Shown: one piece after another, positions 17,184 to 26,017 of the stretch | Numbering within the stretch: position 1 is the first letter of the stretch | How the letters are laid out: every line of letters starts with the position of its first letter | Assembly: GCF_965222285.1 (NCBI RefSeq) | Contig: NZ_OZ244942.1 | Coordinates: 1,364,001 to 1,428,000, forward strand | Direction: 5' to 3' | DNA length: 64,000 nucleotides | DNA from: Tepidicaulis sp002389665 | Lineage (GTDB): Bacteria > Pseudomonadota > Alphaproteobacteria > Parvibaculales > Parvibaculaceae | The notes under the pieces: model-generated | The model's database searches: none | Told to the model about the DNA's origin: nothing | Seen by the model: the letters and a program-made list of their open reading frames with translations, nothing else | Position numbers and translations under genes: made by a program

Positions 17184-17837
17184 CTAGCGCCCTTCCACCT
17201 CCGCCAGGCGCTTGTCGAGATAGCTGCCTGCGGCGTCCTTCATGGCGTCGAGGTGGTTTTCGAAGAAATGGTTCGCGCCGGGGATCGACTGGTGCTGGAT
17301 GACGATGCCCTTTTGCGTCTTCAGCCGCTCGACAAGCTTCTGCGTGTCCGCTTCCGGGGCGACCTGGTCCGTGCTGCCGGTCAGAATGAGGCCGGAAGAA
17401 GGGCAGGGTGCGAGGAACGTGAAGTCGTAAAGGTTGGCGGGCGGAGCGACGGAGATGAAGCCTTCGATTTCCGGGCGGCGCATCAGCACCTGCATGGCGA
17501 TCCAGGCGCCGAAGGAAAAGCCCGCGATCCAGCAGCGGCCGGATTCGGCGTTCTGGGATTGCAGCCAATCGAGCGCCGTTGCCGCGTCGGAAAGCTCGCC
17601 CACGCCGCCGTCATAAAAGCCCTGGCTGCGGCCCACGCCGCGGAAATTGAACCGCAAGACCGAAAAGCCCCGCTCCACGAAGATATGGTAGAGCTGGTAA
17701 GCCACCGGGTTATTCATCGTGCCGCCGAATTGCGGGTGCGGGTGCAGCACCAGGGCCACGGGGGCGTTTTCGACTTTCGAGTGGTGATACCGGCCTTCAA
17801 TGCGGCCTGCCGGGCCATTGAAAATCACGTCGGGCAT
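17184..17837 (-). CDS. Alpha/beta hydrolase (COG2945-type)
   Basis: 217 aa from the ATG at 17837 (MPDVIFNGPAG). The catalytic triad is readable: Ser108 in GFSFGAW, Asp156 in GSTDQVAPE, His190 in GANHFF. The oxyanion-hole segment is LHPHPQFGGTMNN. These features fit small cytosolic hydrolases annotated as dienelactone-hydrolase-like or COG2945; the substrate is unknown. It is convergent with anmK and faces away from iscR. A longer reading to 17876 is possible but has no clear ribosome site. Confidence 0.85.
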   Translation of the reverse strand: MPDVIFNGPAGRIEGRYHHSKVENAPVALVLHPHPQFGGTMNNPVAYQLYHIFVERGFSVLRFNFRGVGRSQGFYDGGVGELSDAATALDWLQSQNAESGRCWIAGFSFGAWIAMQVLMRRPEIEGFISVAPPANLYDFTFLAPCPSSGLILTGSTDQVAPEADTQKLVERLKTQKGIVIQHQSIPGANHFFENHLDAMKDAAGSYLDKRLAEVEGR

Positions 17838-18154
17838 AGGGGACACATCTCTCCAGCGGCGCCCGAAACGGGGCATCCGCGCTGTTTGGTGGAAAGTCTT
17901 ACTAAATTAGTTGGTTTTTTGTGGTGGAAATCCGCCTAAAAATAACTAAATAGTTGACTGCAGGGCTCGGAATTGGGTAGCGAAAGGGCCGCCCGGTACC
18001 GGACCTGGGCGCGTTTCTTAGCACACTCTGGCGATGGATTTGCAAGTTTAACCGCGCGCCGGGGTCAAAAAGTCCTGAATAAGGCAGATTTTTCAGCCCT
18101 TTAGCTGATTGCCGGCTGAGCGCGTAGCGCGGGGCCGGAAAGGAGATAGAGACC
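17838..18154. promoter_or_regulatory. iscR upstream region with two related palindromes
   Basis: No gene seen. Two similar short palindromes, ACTAAATTAGT (17901-17911) and AACTAAATAGTT (17944-17955), are each followed by TG and lie in an AT-rich patch. The second overlaps TTGACT (17954-17959), a possible -35. AT-rich dyads next to iscR are expected for an Rrf2/IscR or iron-responsive operator. The -10 is not clear (TAGCGA at 17978). AGGAG precedes the iscR start. Confidence 0.45.
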
Positions 18155-18661
18155 ATGAAACTTACGACGAAGGGACGCTATGCGGTGATGGCGATGACCG
18201 ATCTGGCGCGCCACAGTCAGGGAAGCCCGGTTTCGCTTGCCGATATCGCCTCGCGTCAGGAAATTTCGCTGTCTTATCTCGAGCAGCTCTTTTCCCGCCT
18301 GCGCAAGAACGACCTTGTGAAAAGCGTGCGAGGGCCGGGGGGCGGGTACCTATTGTCGCATGACCCGGATGCCACCCGGATTTCGGATATCATTCTGGCG
18401 GTGGACGAGCCGCTGAAAGCCACGCGCTGTCATGCCGGCTCCCCGCAGGGCTGCATGTCGGATTCCTCGCGCTGCCTGACCCACGATCTTTGGGATGCGC
18501 TGAGCGATCAGATCCATCTCTTCCTGGCCTCGGTTTCTCTGGGCGATGTGATTTCGGGCCGGCTGCGCGAAAAGCGCGCGAGCCAGGTGCCGGACTTTAT
18601 CGGCGATACGCCGGAAGCCGCCGCTGCCGTCCAGCAGCCGAAAGTGCATGCGGCCGAGTAA
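18155..18661 (+). CDS. iscR: Rrf2-family Fe-S regulator IscR
   Basis: 168 aa. The N-terminal winged HTH (MKLTTKGRYAVMAMTDLA, ISLSYLEQLFSRLRK, GPGGGY) is typical of IscR. The putative [2Fe-2S] ligands are Cys92, Cys100, Cys107 and His110 (RC..., GC..., RCLTH). In E. coli they are 92, 98, 104 and 107, so the loop here is longer by a few residues. It heads the operon of a desulfurase and SufBCDS-SufT-SufA, which it probably represses when Fe-S supply is adequate. The C-terminal tail (about 140-168) is variable. Confidence 0.95.
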   Translation: MKLTTKGRYAVMAMTDLARHSQGSPVSLADIASRQEISLSYLEQLFSRLRKNDLVKSVRGPGGGYLLSHDPDATRISDIILAVDEPLKATRCHAGSPQGCMSDSSRCLTHDLWDALSDQIHLFLASVSLGDVISGRLREKRASQVPDFIGDTPEAAAAVQQPKVHAAE

Positions 18662-18711
18662 GCCGGACGCAAAACGAACGGGAAGACACTGAACGGGAAG
18701 ACCGGGACCTG

Positions 18712-19896
18712 ATGACAGGCACGCGCATATATCTGGATTACAACGCAACGGCGCCGCTACGCAGCGAAGCAGCCGAAGCGATGCGCCGTGCCATCGAGGC
18801 AGCGGAGAAAGCCTCAGGCACAGGGCTTGGTAATCCTTCTTCGGTGCATGGCGAAGGGCGCAAGGCCCGCGCGCTTGTCGAAGAAGCGCGCCGCGATGTG
18901 GCAGCGCTCTTAAGCGCGCCCGCCGAAGGGGTGATCTTTACAGGTTCCGGCACCGAAGCGGTGAACCTTGCCGTCGCGCAGGCCGAAGCGCTCAGTTGCA
19001 GCGCCGTTCTTTACGGGGCAAGCGAACATGCCTGCGGCCTCGGCGCGGCGGAGGCGAGCCCGCTTGCAAGCCGGCCCATTCCGCTGCTTGCCAATGGGCT
19101 GGTGGATTTGGCAGCGCTCGAGAGCTTGCTGAAAGAAGCCGGAGAAAAGCCCTTCGTGCTTCTCCAGCACGCCAATAACGAGACGGGCGTCGTGCAGCCG
19201 CTAGAAGAAGCGGCACGCCTCGTGCGCGAGGCAGGCGGCATTCTCGCCTCCGATCTTGTGCAGAGCGCGGGCAAGACGGCGATCGACATCAAGGCGCTCG
19301 GCATTCATATGGGTGCCATCTCCGCCCATAAGATGGGCGGGCCGCAAGGTATCGGCGCCTTGGTGCTGGCCGAAGACATGCCGCTCACGCCGCTACTTCA
19401 TGGCGGCGGGCAAGAGCGGCGGCGGCGCGGGGGTACCGAAAACGTGATCGGTATTGCCGGTTTCGCCGCAGCGGCCAAAGCCGCGCTGAATGATATGGAA
19501 AGCCTTGAGGATCAACGCGCGCTGCGCGATGCCTTCGAGGCAAGGCTGAAGGAACATGCGCCCGGTGTCGTCATCTTCGGTGAAAGCGCGCCGCGGCTTG
19601 CCAATACCAGCTGCTTTGCGCTGGAAGGCGCGGGCGCAAGCGCGGAAATGCTGCTGATGAAGCTCGACTTGGCGGGTTTTGCCGTTTCTTCGGGCGCGGC
19701 CTGCTCGTCGGGCAAAGTTGCAGCCTCGCATGTGCTCTCTGCCATGCAGGTGAAGGGCACGCTCTCCGGTTCGGCCATCCGCATGAGCCTCGGGCGGGAG
19801 AGCACATTGGAAGAAGTTCTGGCACTGGCCGATGCGTGGGCCGGTGCCGCAGTAAAACATGACGCGTCGGCCCCCGGCGCCGTCATGGCAAGCTAA
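18712..19896 (+). CDS. Cysteine desulfurase (IscS/NifS-like), first desulfurase of the suf operon
   Basis: 394 aa from the ATG at 18712 (MTGTRIYLDYNAT). Aminotransferase class V fold; it takes sulfur from cysteine as an enzyme persulfide. The PLP lysine is in SAHKMGGPQG and the catalytic Cys loop is SSGAACSSGKV, the group I (NifS/IscS) type, unlike the group II SufS four genes downstream. It sits 50 bp after iscR and 22 bp before sufB. It may supply sulfur for tRNA thiolation as well as Fe-S clusters (inference). Confidence 0.93.
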   Translation: MTGTRIYLDYNATAPLRSEAAEAMRRAIEAAEKASGTGLGNPSSVHGEGRKARALVEEARRDVAALLSAPAEGVIFTGSGTEAVNLAVAQAEALSCSAVLYGASEHACGLGAAEASPLASRPIPLLANGLVDLAALESLLKEAGEKPFVLLQHANNETGVVQPLEEAARLVREAGGILASDLVQSAGKTAIDIKALGIHMGAISAHKMGGPQGIGALVLAEDMPLTPLLHGGGQERRRRGGTENVIGIAGFAAAAKAALNDMESLEDQRALRDAFEARLKEHAPGVVIFGESAPRLANTSCFALEGAGASAEMLLMKLDLAGFAVSSGAACSSGKVAASHVLSAMQVKGTLSGSAIRMSLGRESTLEEVLALADAWAGAAVKHDASAPGAVMAS

Positions 19897-19918
19897 GCGA
19901 TCTTAAGGGAAACAGATC

Positions 19919-21367
19919 ATGGCGGTTCGTGAGACAGTTGAAGCGGTAGATGAAGTCGGCAAGTACAAGTACGGCTTTTTCACGGATATCGAATCCGAGA
20001 AAGCGCCCAAGGGCTTGAACGAAGACATCATCCGTTTCATCTCGGCCAAAAAAGACGAGCCGGAATGGATGCTCGAATGGCGGCTCGATGCTTACCAGCG
20101 CTGGCTGACCATGCAGGAGCCTTCCTGGGCCAAGGTCAATTATCCCGAAATTGATTTTCAGGATGCCTATTATTATGCGGCGCCGAAATCGGACGAGGAC
20201 CGGCCGAAGAGTCTCGATGAAGTGGACCCGAAGCTTCTGGAAACCTATGAGAAGCTGGGCATTCCGCTTTCCGAGCAAAAGATGCTGGCCGGTGTCGCGG
20301 TGGATGCGGTGTTCGACAGCGTCTCCGTCGCCACGACCTTTAAAGGCAAACTGAAGGAAGCCGGTGTCATCTTCTGCCCGATGTCCGAAGCGATCCGCGA
20401 CTATCCCGATCTCGTGCGCAAGTATCTGGGCTCGGTCGTGCCGGTCAGCGACAACTTTTATGCGACGCTCAACTCGGCGGTCTTTTCGGACGGCTCTTTC
20501 GTCTATATCCCGAAGGGCGTTCGCTGCCCGATGGAGCTGTCGACCTATTTCCGCATCAACGAGGCGCAAACGGGCCAGTTCGAGCGCACGCTGATCGTTG
20601 CCGATGAAGGTTCTTATGTGAGCTATCTGGAAGGCTGCACCGCGCCGATGCGCGATGAGAACCAGGTGCATGCCGCCGTGGTCGAGCTTGTGGCGCTGGA
20701 AGGGGCGGAGATCAAATATTCCACCGTCCAGAACTGGTATCCGGGCGATGAGAACGGCAAGGGCGGCATCTATAATTTCGTGACCAAGCGCGGCGATTGC
20801 CGCGGTGCGGATTCGAAGATTTCCTGGACACAGGTCGAAACCGGCTCCGCCGTCACCTGGAAATATCCAAGCTGCATCCTGCGCGGCGACAATTCGGTGG
20901 GCGAGTTCTATTCCATCGCCATCTCGAACAATTACCAGCAGGTGGATAGCGGCACGAAGATGATCCACCTGGGCAAGAACACCTCGAGCCGGATCATCTC
21001 CAAGGGCATTTCGGCGGGCAAGAGCTCCAATACCTACCGGGGCCTTGTCAGCGTGCATAAGAAGGCAGAGGACGCGCGCAACTTTACGCAGTGCGACTCT
21101 TTGCTCGTGGGCGATAAATGCTCCGCCCATACCGTGCCCTATATCGAATCGAAAAACCCCAGCGCCGTGCTGGAACACGAGGCAACGACCTCGAAAATCA
21201 GTGAAGACCAGCTCTTCTACTGCATGCAGCGCGGGCTTGGAGAAGAAGAAGCGGTGGCGCTGCTCGTCAACGGCTTTTGCCGGGATGTGCTGCAGCAATT
21301 GCCGATGGAATTTGCGGTTGAAGCGCAGAAGCTTGTAGGCATCAGCCTGGAAGGCAGCGTGGGCTGA
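19919..21367 (+). CDS. sufB: Fe-S cluster assembly scaffold SufB
   Basis: 482 aa. Core scaffold subunit of the SufBC2D complex, where clusters are built in the cytoplasm. It has the standard right-handed beta-helix core and conserved stretches YFRINEAQTGQFERTLIVAD, YLEGCTAPMRDENQVHAAVV and CDSLLVGDKCSAHTVPYIE. The last holds the Cys residues implicated in sulfur transfer. The ribosome site AAGGGAAAC precedes the ATG. sufC follows 13 bp downstream. Confidence 0.97.
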   Translation: MAVRETVEAVDEVGKYKYGFFTDIESEKAPKGLNEDIIRFISAKKDEPEWMLEWRLDAYQRWLTMQEPSWAKVNYPEIDFQDAYYYAAPKSDEDRPKSLDEVDPKLLETYEKLGIPLSEQKMLAGVAVDAVFDSVSVATTFKGKLKEAGVIFCPMSEAIRDYPDLVRKYLGSVVPVSDNFYATLNSAVFSDGSFVYIPKGVRCPMELSTYFRINEAQTGQFERTLIVADEGSYVSYLEGCTAPMRDENQVHAAVVELVALEGAEIKYSTVQNWYPGDENGKGGIYNFVTKRGDCRGADSKISWTQVETGSAVTWKYPSCILRGDNSVGEFYSIAISNNYQQVDSGTKMIHLGKNTSSRIISKGISAGKSSNTYRGLVSVHKKAEDARNFTQCDSLLVGDKCSAHTVPYIESKNPSAVLEHEATTSKISEDQLFYCMQRGLGEEEAVALLVNGFCRDVLQQLPMEFAVEAQKLVGISLEGSVG

Positions 21368-21380
21368 TAAGGAAAGACAA

Positions 21381-22124
21381 ATGCTTGAGATCAAAGACCT
21401 GCACGTCAAAGTGGACGGCAAAGAAATTCTGAAAGGCATCACGCTGAGCGTTGGCACCGGCGAGGTCCATGCGATCATGGGCCCCAACGGGTCCGGCAAG
21501 TCGACGCTGTCTTATGTGCTTTCGGGCCGCGAAGGCTATGAGATCACCAAAGGCGAGATCCTTTACAAGGGCAAAGACTTGCGTGCCATGGAAATCGAGG
21601 AACGCGCCGCTGCCGGCGTCTTCCTTGCCTTCCAGTATCCGATCGAGATACCGGGCGTGACGACCATGACGTTCCTCAAAACCGCGCTCAACGCGCAGCG
21701 TAAGGCGCGCGGGGAAGAGGAACTCGACGCGGTGAAGTTCCTGCGTCTTGTCCGCGAGAAAGCCGGTCCGCTCAACGTTTCCGAAGACATGCTGAAACGT
21801 CCGCTCAATGTCGGCTTTTCGGGCGGGGAAAAGAAGCGCGCGGAAATTCTGCAAATGGCGCTCCTGGAGCCGAGCCTTGCGGTGCTGGATGAGACCGATT
21901 CCGGCCTCGACATCGACGCGCTGAAAGTCGTCTCGGATGGGGTGAACGCCCTGCGCAGTCCGGACCGCTCGATGATCGTGATCACGCACTATCAGCGCCT
22001 GCTCAATCACATCGTGCCCGACAAAGTGCATGTGCTCTCCGCCGGGCGCATCGTGCGCACGGGCGGCAAAGAGCTGGCACATGAGCTCGAGGAAACCGGT
22101 TACGCCGATATTGTGGAGGCCTGA
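21381..22124 (+). CDS. sufC: Fe-S assembly ATPase SufC
   Basis: 247 aa ABC-type ATPase that drives conformational change in SufBCD. Walker A is GPNGSGKST, the signature is FSGGEKKRAE, and Walker B is LAVLDETDSGLD. The H-motif (VITHYQRLL) is present. It has no membrane segment, as expected for SufC. It is tightly spaced between sufB and sufD (6 bp to sufD). Confidence 0.97.
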   Translation: MLEIKDLHVKVDGKEILKGITLSVGTGEVHAIMGPNGSGKSTLSYVLSGREGYEITKGEILYKGKDLRAMEIEERAAAGVFLAFQYPIEIPGVTTMTFLKTALNAQRKARGEEELDAVKFLRLVREKAGPLNVSEDMLKRPLNVGFSGGEKKRAEILQMALLEPSLAVLDETDSGLDIDALKVVSDGVNALRSPDRSMIVITHYQRLLNHIVPDKVHVLSAGRIVRTGGKELAHELEETGYADIVEA

Positions 22125-22130
22125 GAGTAA

Positions 22131-23450
22131 ATGACGGCCAATATCGAAGAGCAATATCTGGAAGCCTTTAGCGCGCTCGCGCCGCAGGGTGATCCGGCCT
22201 GGCTTTTGGCCCGCCGCCGCATGGCGCGGGACGTCTTCGCCGCGGCGGGGTTTCCGCACCGGCGCGTTGAAGCCTGGCGCTATACGGACCTGCGCCGTGC
22301 GCTTGCCAAAGACGGCTATGTGCCGGCGCAGCGCTATGACGGACCGCTTGCCTATGATGCTGAAACCGTGGGGCCGGGCGCGGCGGCTTTCGGCAATGTC
22401 GAGCGGCATATGCTGGTCTGCGTCAACGGCTTCTTCCGCCCCGATCTTTCCTCGGCGGACCTGCCCGAGGGCGTCAGCGTCAAGCCGCTCAGCGAAGCGG
22501 TGAAAGAAACCGGTTTTGAAGAGTTTTTGACCACCGACGACAATCTTCATCCCGTCAATGCACTCAACAGCGCGCTGATGCAGGACGGGCTGGTGATCCG
22601 CGTCGAGGCCGGAAAAGATGCTGGCAAGCCGCTCCATATGGTGCATGTGACGACCTCTGCCGGGGCCTCGGCGGCGCATATGCGCCACGTCATCGCGCTT
22701 GAAGAAGACGCCAAACTTTGCCTTCTGGAAACCCATCTCGGCCAAGGCGGCGCGGGCTATCTTGCCAATCACGTCACCGAAACCCATCTGGGCGAAGGCG
22801 CGGCGCTGACCCATATTAAGCTGCAGGATGAGGCGAAGGATGCGTTGCACCTGGCGGCGAACAATTTGCGCCTTGCAGCAGACGCGAAGTATTACGGCTT
22901 CATGCTGGCGCTCGGCGCGCGGCTCTCGCGCCATGAAACGGAAGCCGTTTTCAAAGGCGAGGGCGCCCATGCGGATATGCACGGCGCGCTCGCGCTGCGC
23001 GGTAAGCAGCTCGGTGACATCAGCACCTATGTCGATCATGCGGTGCCCGGCTGTGCCTCGAACGCCCATGTGAAATCCGTGCTCGATGAAGAAGCGACGG
23101 GTGTCTTTCAGGGCCGTGTGCTGGTGGCCAAGGATGCGCAGAAGACGGATGGCCGCCAGCTTTCCAACGCGCTGCTTCTGTCACGCGATGCGGGCATGAA
23201 TGCCAAGCCCGAGCTTGAGATTTATGCCGATGACGTGCAATGCGCGCATGGCTCGACAATCGGCGAGCTCGATGAGACGGCGCTTTTTTATCTGCGATCG
23301 CGCGGTATCGATGAAGCCTCGGCCCGCAGTCTTCTCATCCGTGCCTTTTTGGATGAGGTGCTCGAAACCATCCCGCTGGACGGCGTCAAGCAGGACATTG
23401 GAAGCCAGATCGATGTCTGGTTCCGCGCCAGCGCATTGGCAGGGAGTTAA
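22131..23450 (+). CDS. sufD: Fe-S assembly protein SufD
   Basis: 439 aa. SufB paralogue and partner in SufBC2D. The N-terminal helical part (RRRMARDVFAAAGFPHRRVEAWRYTDL) and C-terminal SufB/D beta-helix core (HADMHGALALRGKQLGDIS, DVQCAHGSTIGELDE, RGIDEASARSLLI) are all recognisable. The His in CAHGST is the conserved SufD ligand candidate. It overlaps no neighbour; sufS begins 5 bp later. Confidence 0.95.
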   Translation: MTANIEEQYLEAFSALAPQGDPAWLLARRRMARDVFAAAGFPHRRVEAWRYTDLRRALAKDGYVPAQRYDGPLAYDAETVGPGAAAFGNVERHMLVCVNGFFRPDLSSADLPEGVSVKPLSEAVKETGFEEFLTTDDNLHPVNALNSALMQDGLVIRVEAGKDAGKPLHMVHVTTSAGASAAHMRHVIALEEDAKLCLLETHLGQGGAGYLANHVTETHLGEGAALTHIKLQDEAKDALHLAANNLRLAADAKYYGFMLALGARLSRHETEAVFKGEGAHADMHGALALRGKQLGDISTYVDHAVPGCASNAHVKSVLDEEATGVFQGRVLVAKDAQKTDGRQLSNALLLSRDAGMNAKPELEIYADDVQCAHGSTIGELDETALFYLRSRGIDEASARSLLIRAFLDEVLETIPLDGVKQDIGSQIDVWFRASALAGS

Positions 23451-23455
23451 ACAAG

Positions 23456-24709
23456 ATGAGTGAAATGCCCCTGGTGAAGGATGTGGTGTCCGCGTTCAAT
23501 GTGGACCGCGTGCGCGCCGACTTTCCCATTCTCTCGCGGGAAGTCTATGGCAAGCCGCTGACCTATCTCGACAATGCCGCCTCCGCGCAAAAGCCGCGCG
23601 CCGTGATCGATGCGGTATGCAACGCCTATGAGGCGGAATATGCAAATGTTCACCGGGGCCTGCATTTCCTTTCCAATCTTGCGACCGAACGCTTTGAGGC
23701 GGCGCGGGAAAGCGTGCGCCGCTACCTGAACGCCAAAGAGCAAGAAGAGATTATCTTCACCTCCGGCTCGACCGATGCGATCAATCTCGTCGCATCTTCT
23801 TACCTTGAACCTTTGATCGGCGAGGGTGATGAAATCGTGCTCTCCGTGATGGAGCATCATTCCAACATCGTGCCCTGGCACTATATGCGCGAGCGCCACG
23901 GCGCCGTCTTGAAATGGGCGCCGGTGACGGATGAAGGCGATCTCGATCTCAATGCCCTCGATAAACTGCTCGGGCCGAAAGTGAAGCTGCTGGCGCTCAC
24001 CCATATGTCGAATGCACTCGGCACGATCACGCCGATGAAACGCATCGTGAAAATGGCGCATGATCGCGGGATTCCGGTGATGGTGGATGGCTCGCAATCG
24101 GCGGTGCATCTGCCCATCGATGTGCAGGACCTCGATTGTGATTTCTTTGCGCTGACGGGCCATAAGATTTATGGGCCGAGCGGCATCGGCGCGCTTTATG
24201 CCAAGCGCGAGCATCTGGACAAGATGCGCCCTTACCGGGGCGGCGGTGAAATGATCCGTGAAGTCTCCATGGACCGGATCACCTATGCCGATCCGCCGCA
24301 CCGTTTCGAGGCGGGCACACCGCCCATCGTGCAGGCCATCGGTCTCGGCGCGGCGCTTGATTATGTGGACGGGCTCGGTAGGGAAAATATTCTGGCCCAT
24401 GAAAGCGCGCTTCTGGCTTATGCGACTGAGCGGATGCAGGAAGTGGAGAAACTCCGGCTGATCGGCACTTCGGCGAATAAGGGAAGCATTCTTTCCTTCG
24501 TCATCGACGGCACGCATCCTCACGACATCAGCATGATCATCGACCGCTCCGGCGTTGCCGTGCGGGCGGGCCACCACTGCGCCCAGCCGCTGATGGACAG
24601 ATTTGATGTACCGGCGACCTCACGCGCCTCGATTGCGATGTATAATACGAAAGAAGATATCGACCGGCTGGTAGATGCGCTCCAGCATGCGGTTGAATTC
24701 TTCGGGTAA
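23456..24709 (+). CDS. sufS: Cysteine desulfurase SufS
   Basis: 417 aa group II desulfurase. The PLP lysine is in LTGHKIYGPSGIGALY, and the catalytic Cys is in RAGHHCAQPLMD, the short-loop SufS type that normally needs an activator (SufE or SufU). No sufE is seen in this operon, so the sulfur relay partner must be elsewhere or replaced. The start has GGGAG upstream. It is the second desulfurase in the same operon. Confidence 0.96.
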   Translation: MSEMPLVKDVVSAFNVDRVRADFPILSREVYGKPLTYLDNAASAQKPRAVIDAVCNAYEAEYANVHRGLHFLSNLATERFEAARESVRRYLNAKEQEEIIFTSGSTDAINLVASSYLEPLIGEGDEIVLSVMEHHSNIVPWHYMRERHGAVLKWAPVTDEGDLDLNALDKLLGPKVKLLALTHMSNALGTITPMKRIVKMAHDRGIPVMVDGSQSAVHLPIDVQDLDCDFFALTGHKIYGPSGIGALYAKREHLDKMRPYRGGGEMIREVSMDRITYADPPHRFEAGTPPIVQAIGLGAALDYVDGLGRENILAHESALLAYATERMQEVEKLRLIGTSANKGSILSFVIDGTHPHDISMIIDRSGVAVRAGHHCAQPLMDRFDVPATSRASIAMYNTKEDIDRLVDALQHAVEFFG

Positions 24710-24717
24710 CGGGTAAG

Positions 24718-25125
24718 ATGATGGCTGACGAAATGGATCTTGAAAGCAAAACCGAAACGGCGCCCGAGCCGGTGGAAAATGCGCCCGCCGCCCAAGGCTC
24801 CGCCTTGCCGCCCGAAGAGATCGAGCGGCTGACGGACGATCTCATCGGCGCGCTCAAGACCGTTTATGACCCTGAAATTCCTGTGGACATTTACGAGCTG
24901 GGCCTCATTTACAAGATCGATATTTCCGATGACCGGGATGTGCTGGTCGATATGACGCTGACCGCGCCGGGCTGTCCCGTGGCCGGTGAAATGCCGGGCT
25001 GGGTGGAAGATGCCGTGCGCTCCGTCGACGGGGTGGGCGATGTTCAGGTCAATCTCGTCTTCGATCCGCCCTGGGACCCGAGCCGCATGTCGGACGAGGC
25101 ACGCGTCGCCCTTAACATGTATTGA
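24718..25125 (+). CDS. sufT: Fe-S maturation protein SufT (DUF59/MIP18 family)
   Basis: 135 aa. A poorly conserved acidic N-terminus (about 1-35) precedes the DUF59 domain with ALKTVYDPEIPVDIYELGLI and LTAPGCPVAGEMPGWVEDAV, containing the conserved Asp-Pro-Glu and the single Cys. The family helps move or insert Fe-S clusters. Two adjacent ATGs (24718, 24721) are possible starts. It lies 8 bp after sufS. Confidence 0.92.
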   Translation: MMADEMDLESKTETAPEPVENAPAAQGSALPPEEIERLTDDLIGALKTVYDPEIPVDIYELGLIYKIDISDDRDVLVDMTLTAPGCPVAGEMPGWVEDAVRSVDGVGDVQVNLVFDPPWDPSRMSDEARVALNMY

Positions 25126-25209
25126 GGTTTGCCCGTTAAACTGGGGTCTTGTCATCCCGGGGCAAACCCACCAATTTAAGTATGTAATCCTCGCATAACG
25201 GAGAAATCC
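25126..25209. other. sufT-sufA intergenic inverted repeat
   Basis: GGTTTGCCC and GGGGCAAACC bracket about 20 bases containing GTCATCCCGG, which resembles the arm of the dispersed palindromes. It could be a decayed REP copy or a weak processing/attenuation hairpin that lowers sufA expression. There is no T tract, so a strong terminator is unlikely. Confidence 0.4.
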
Positions 25210-25584
25210 ATGGCCAAGCGAGAGCGCCCGAAAGCGATTACTTTGACCGATGCGGCCGCTGCCCGCGTCAAAGAGATCATTGAAAATTCCGACAAGGAGA
25301 TTGTCGGGGTGCGCATCGGCGTGGAAAAAGGCGGCTGCGCCGGCATGGCCTATACGATGGAATATGCCGAGGAAATCGGCCCGATGGACGAAGTGGTCGA
25401 GGATAAGGGCGTGCGCGTGCTGATCGACCCCAAGGCCATTCTTTTCTTGCTCGGCACCGAAATGGATTTCGAAGTGGGCAAGCTTTCGAGCTCCTTCCAG
25501 TTCAACAACCCGAATGCCATCGATGCTTGCGGCTGCGGTGAAAGCGTCACCATTCAGCCCGTGCCCGAAGACGCGCTTCAATAA
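25210..25584 (+). CDS. sufA: A-type Fe-S carrier SufA/IscA
   Basis: 124 aa HesB-like protein that receives clusters and delivers them to apoproteins. The three ligand cysteines are Cys43 (GGCAGM), Cys107 and Cys109 (ACGCGES). The ribosome site GGAG precedes the ATG. It is last of the Fe-S genes, 84 bp after sufT and 1 bp before the TfoX-domain gene. Confidence 0.95.
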   Translation: MAKRERPKAITLTDAAAARVKEIIENSDKEIVGVRIGVEKGGCAGMAYTMEYAEEIGPMDEVVEDKGVRVLIDPKAILFLLGTEMDFEVGKLSSSFQFNNPNAIDACGCGESVTIQPVPEDALQ

Positions 25585-25585
25585 C

Positions 25586-25975
25586 ATGGCCGTCAGCACG
25601 GAGTATAAAGCCTTCGTGCTGGAACAGCTTGCCCCGCTCGGGCAGGTGCGCATCCGCAATATGTTCGGCGGGGCCGGTGTCTATTACGGCGATCTCATGT
25701 TCGGGCTGATCGCCGGTGAAGTGCTCTATTTCAAGGCGGACGAGATCAACCGGCCGGATTTCGAGGCGGAAGGGATGGAAGCCTTCGTCTACGCCCCGCC
25801 GTCGGGCAAAACCATCACCATGTCCTATTGGGAAGTGCCCGAACGTCTTTACGATGAGCCTGACGAGCTGACGCATTGGGCCCGCAATGCCATCGAAGCG
25901 GCGGTGCGCGGCAAGAAGGAAAAACCTAAGAAGAAGCGAAAAGCCGCTGCCAAAAAGGCGGCCGGCAAGAAATAA
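25586..25975 (+). CDS. TfoX N-terminal-domain protein with Lys/Ala tail
   Basis: 129 aa from the ATG at 25586, one base past the sufA stop, so probably part of the suf transcript. Residues 1-100 match the TfoX N-terminal domain (VRIRNMFGGAGVYYGDLMFG, LYFKADE, MSYWEVPERL). TfoX proteins are linked to competence in Haemophilus and Vibrio, but short single-domain forms like this have no known role. The last 20 residues are almost only Lys, Arg and Ala (KKKRKAAAKKAAGKK), able to bind nucleic acid or acidic partners. No HTH is seen. Confidence 0.85.
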   Translation: MAVSTEYKAFVLEQLAPLGQVRIRNMFGGAGVYYGDLMFGLIAGEVLYFKADEINRPDFEAEGMEAFVYAPPSGKTITMSYWEVPERLYDEPDELTHWARNAIEAAVRGKKEKPKKKRKAAAKKAAGKK

Positions 25976-25989
25976 CGCGGGGCGAAAAG

Positions 25990-26017
25990 AAAAGGCGGGC
26001 TTGAGCCCGCCTCTTTT
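25990..26017. terminator. Bidirectional intrinsic terminator
   Basis: AAAAGGCGGGCTTGAGCCCG followed by CCTCTTTT, between the convergent TfoX-domain and enoyl-CoA hydratase genes. Confidence 0.88.
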
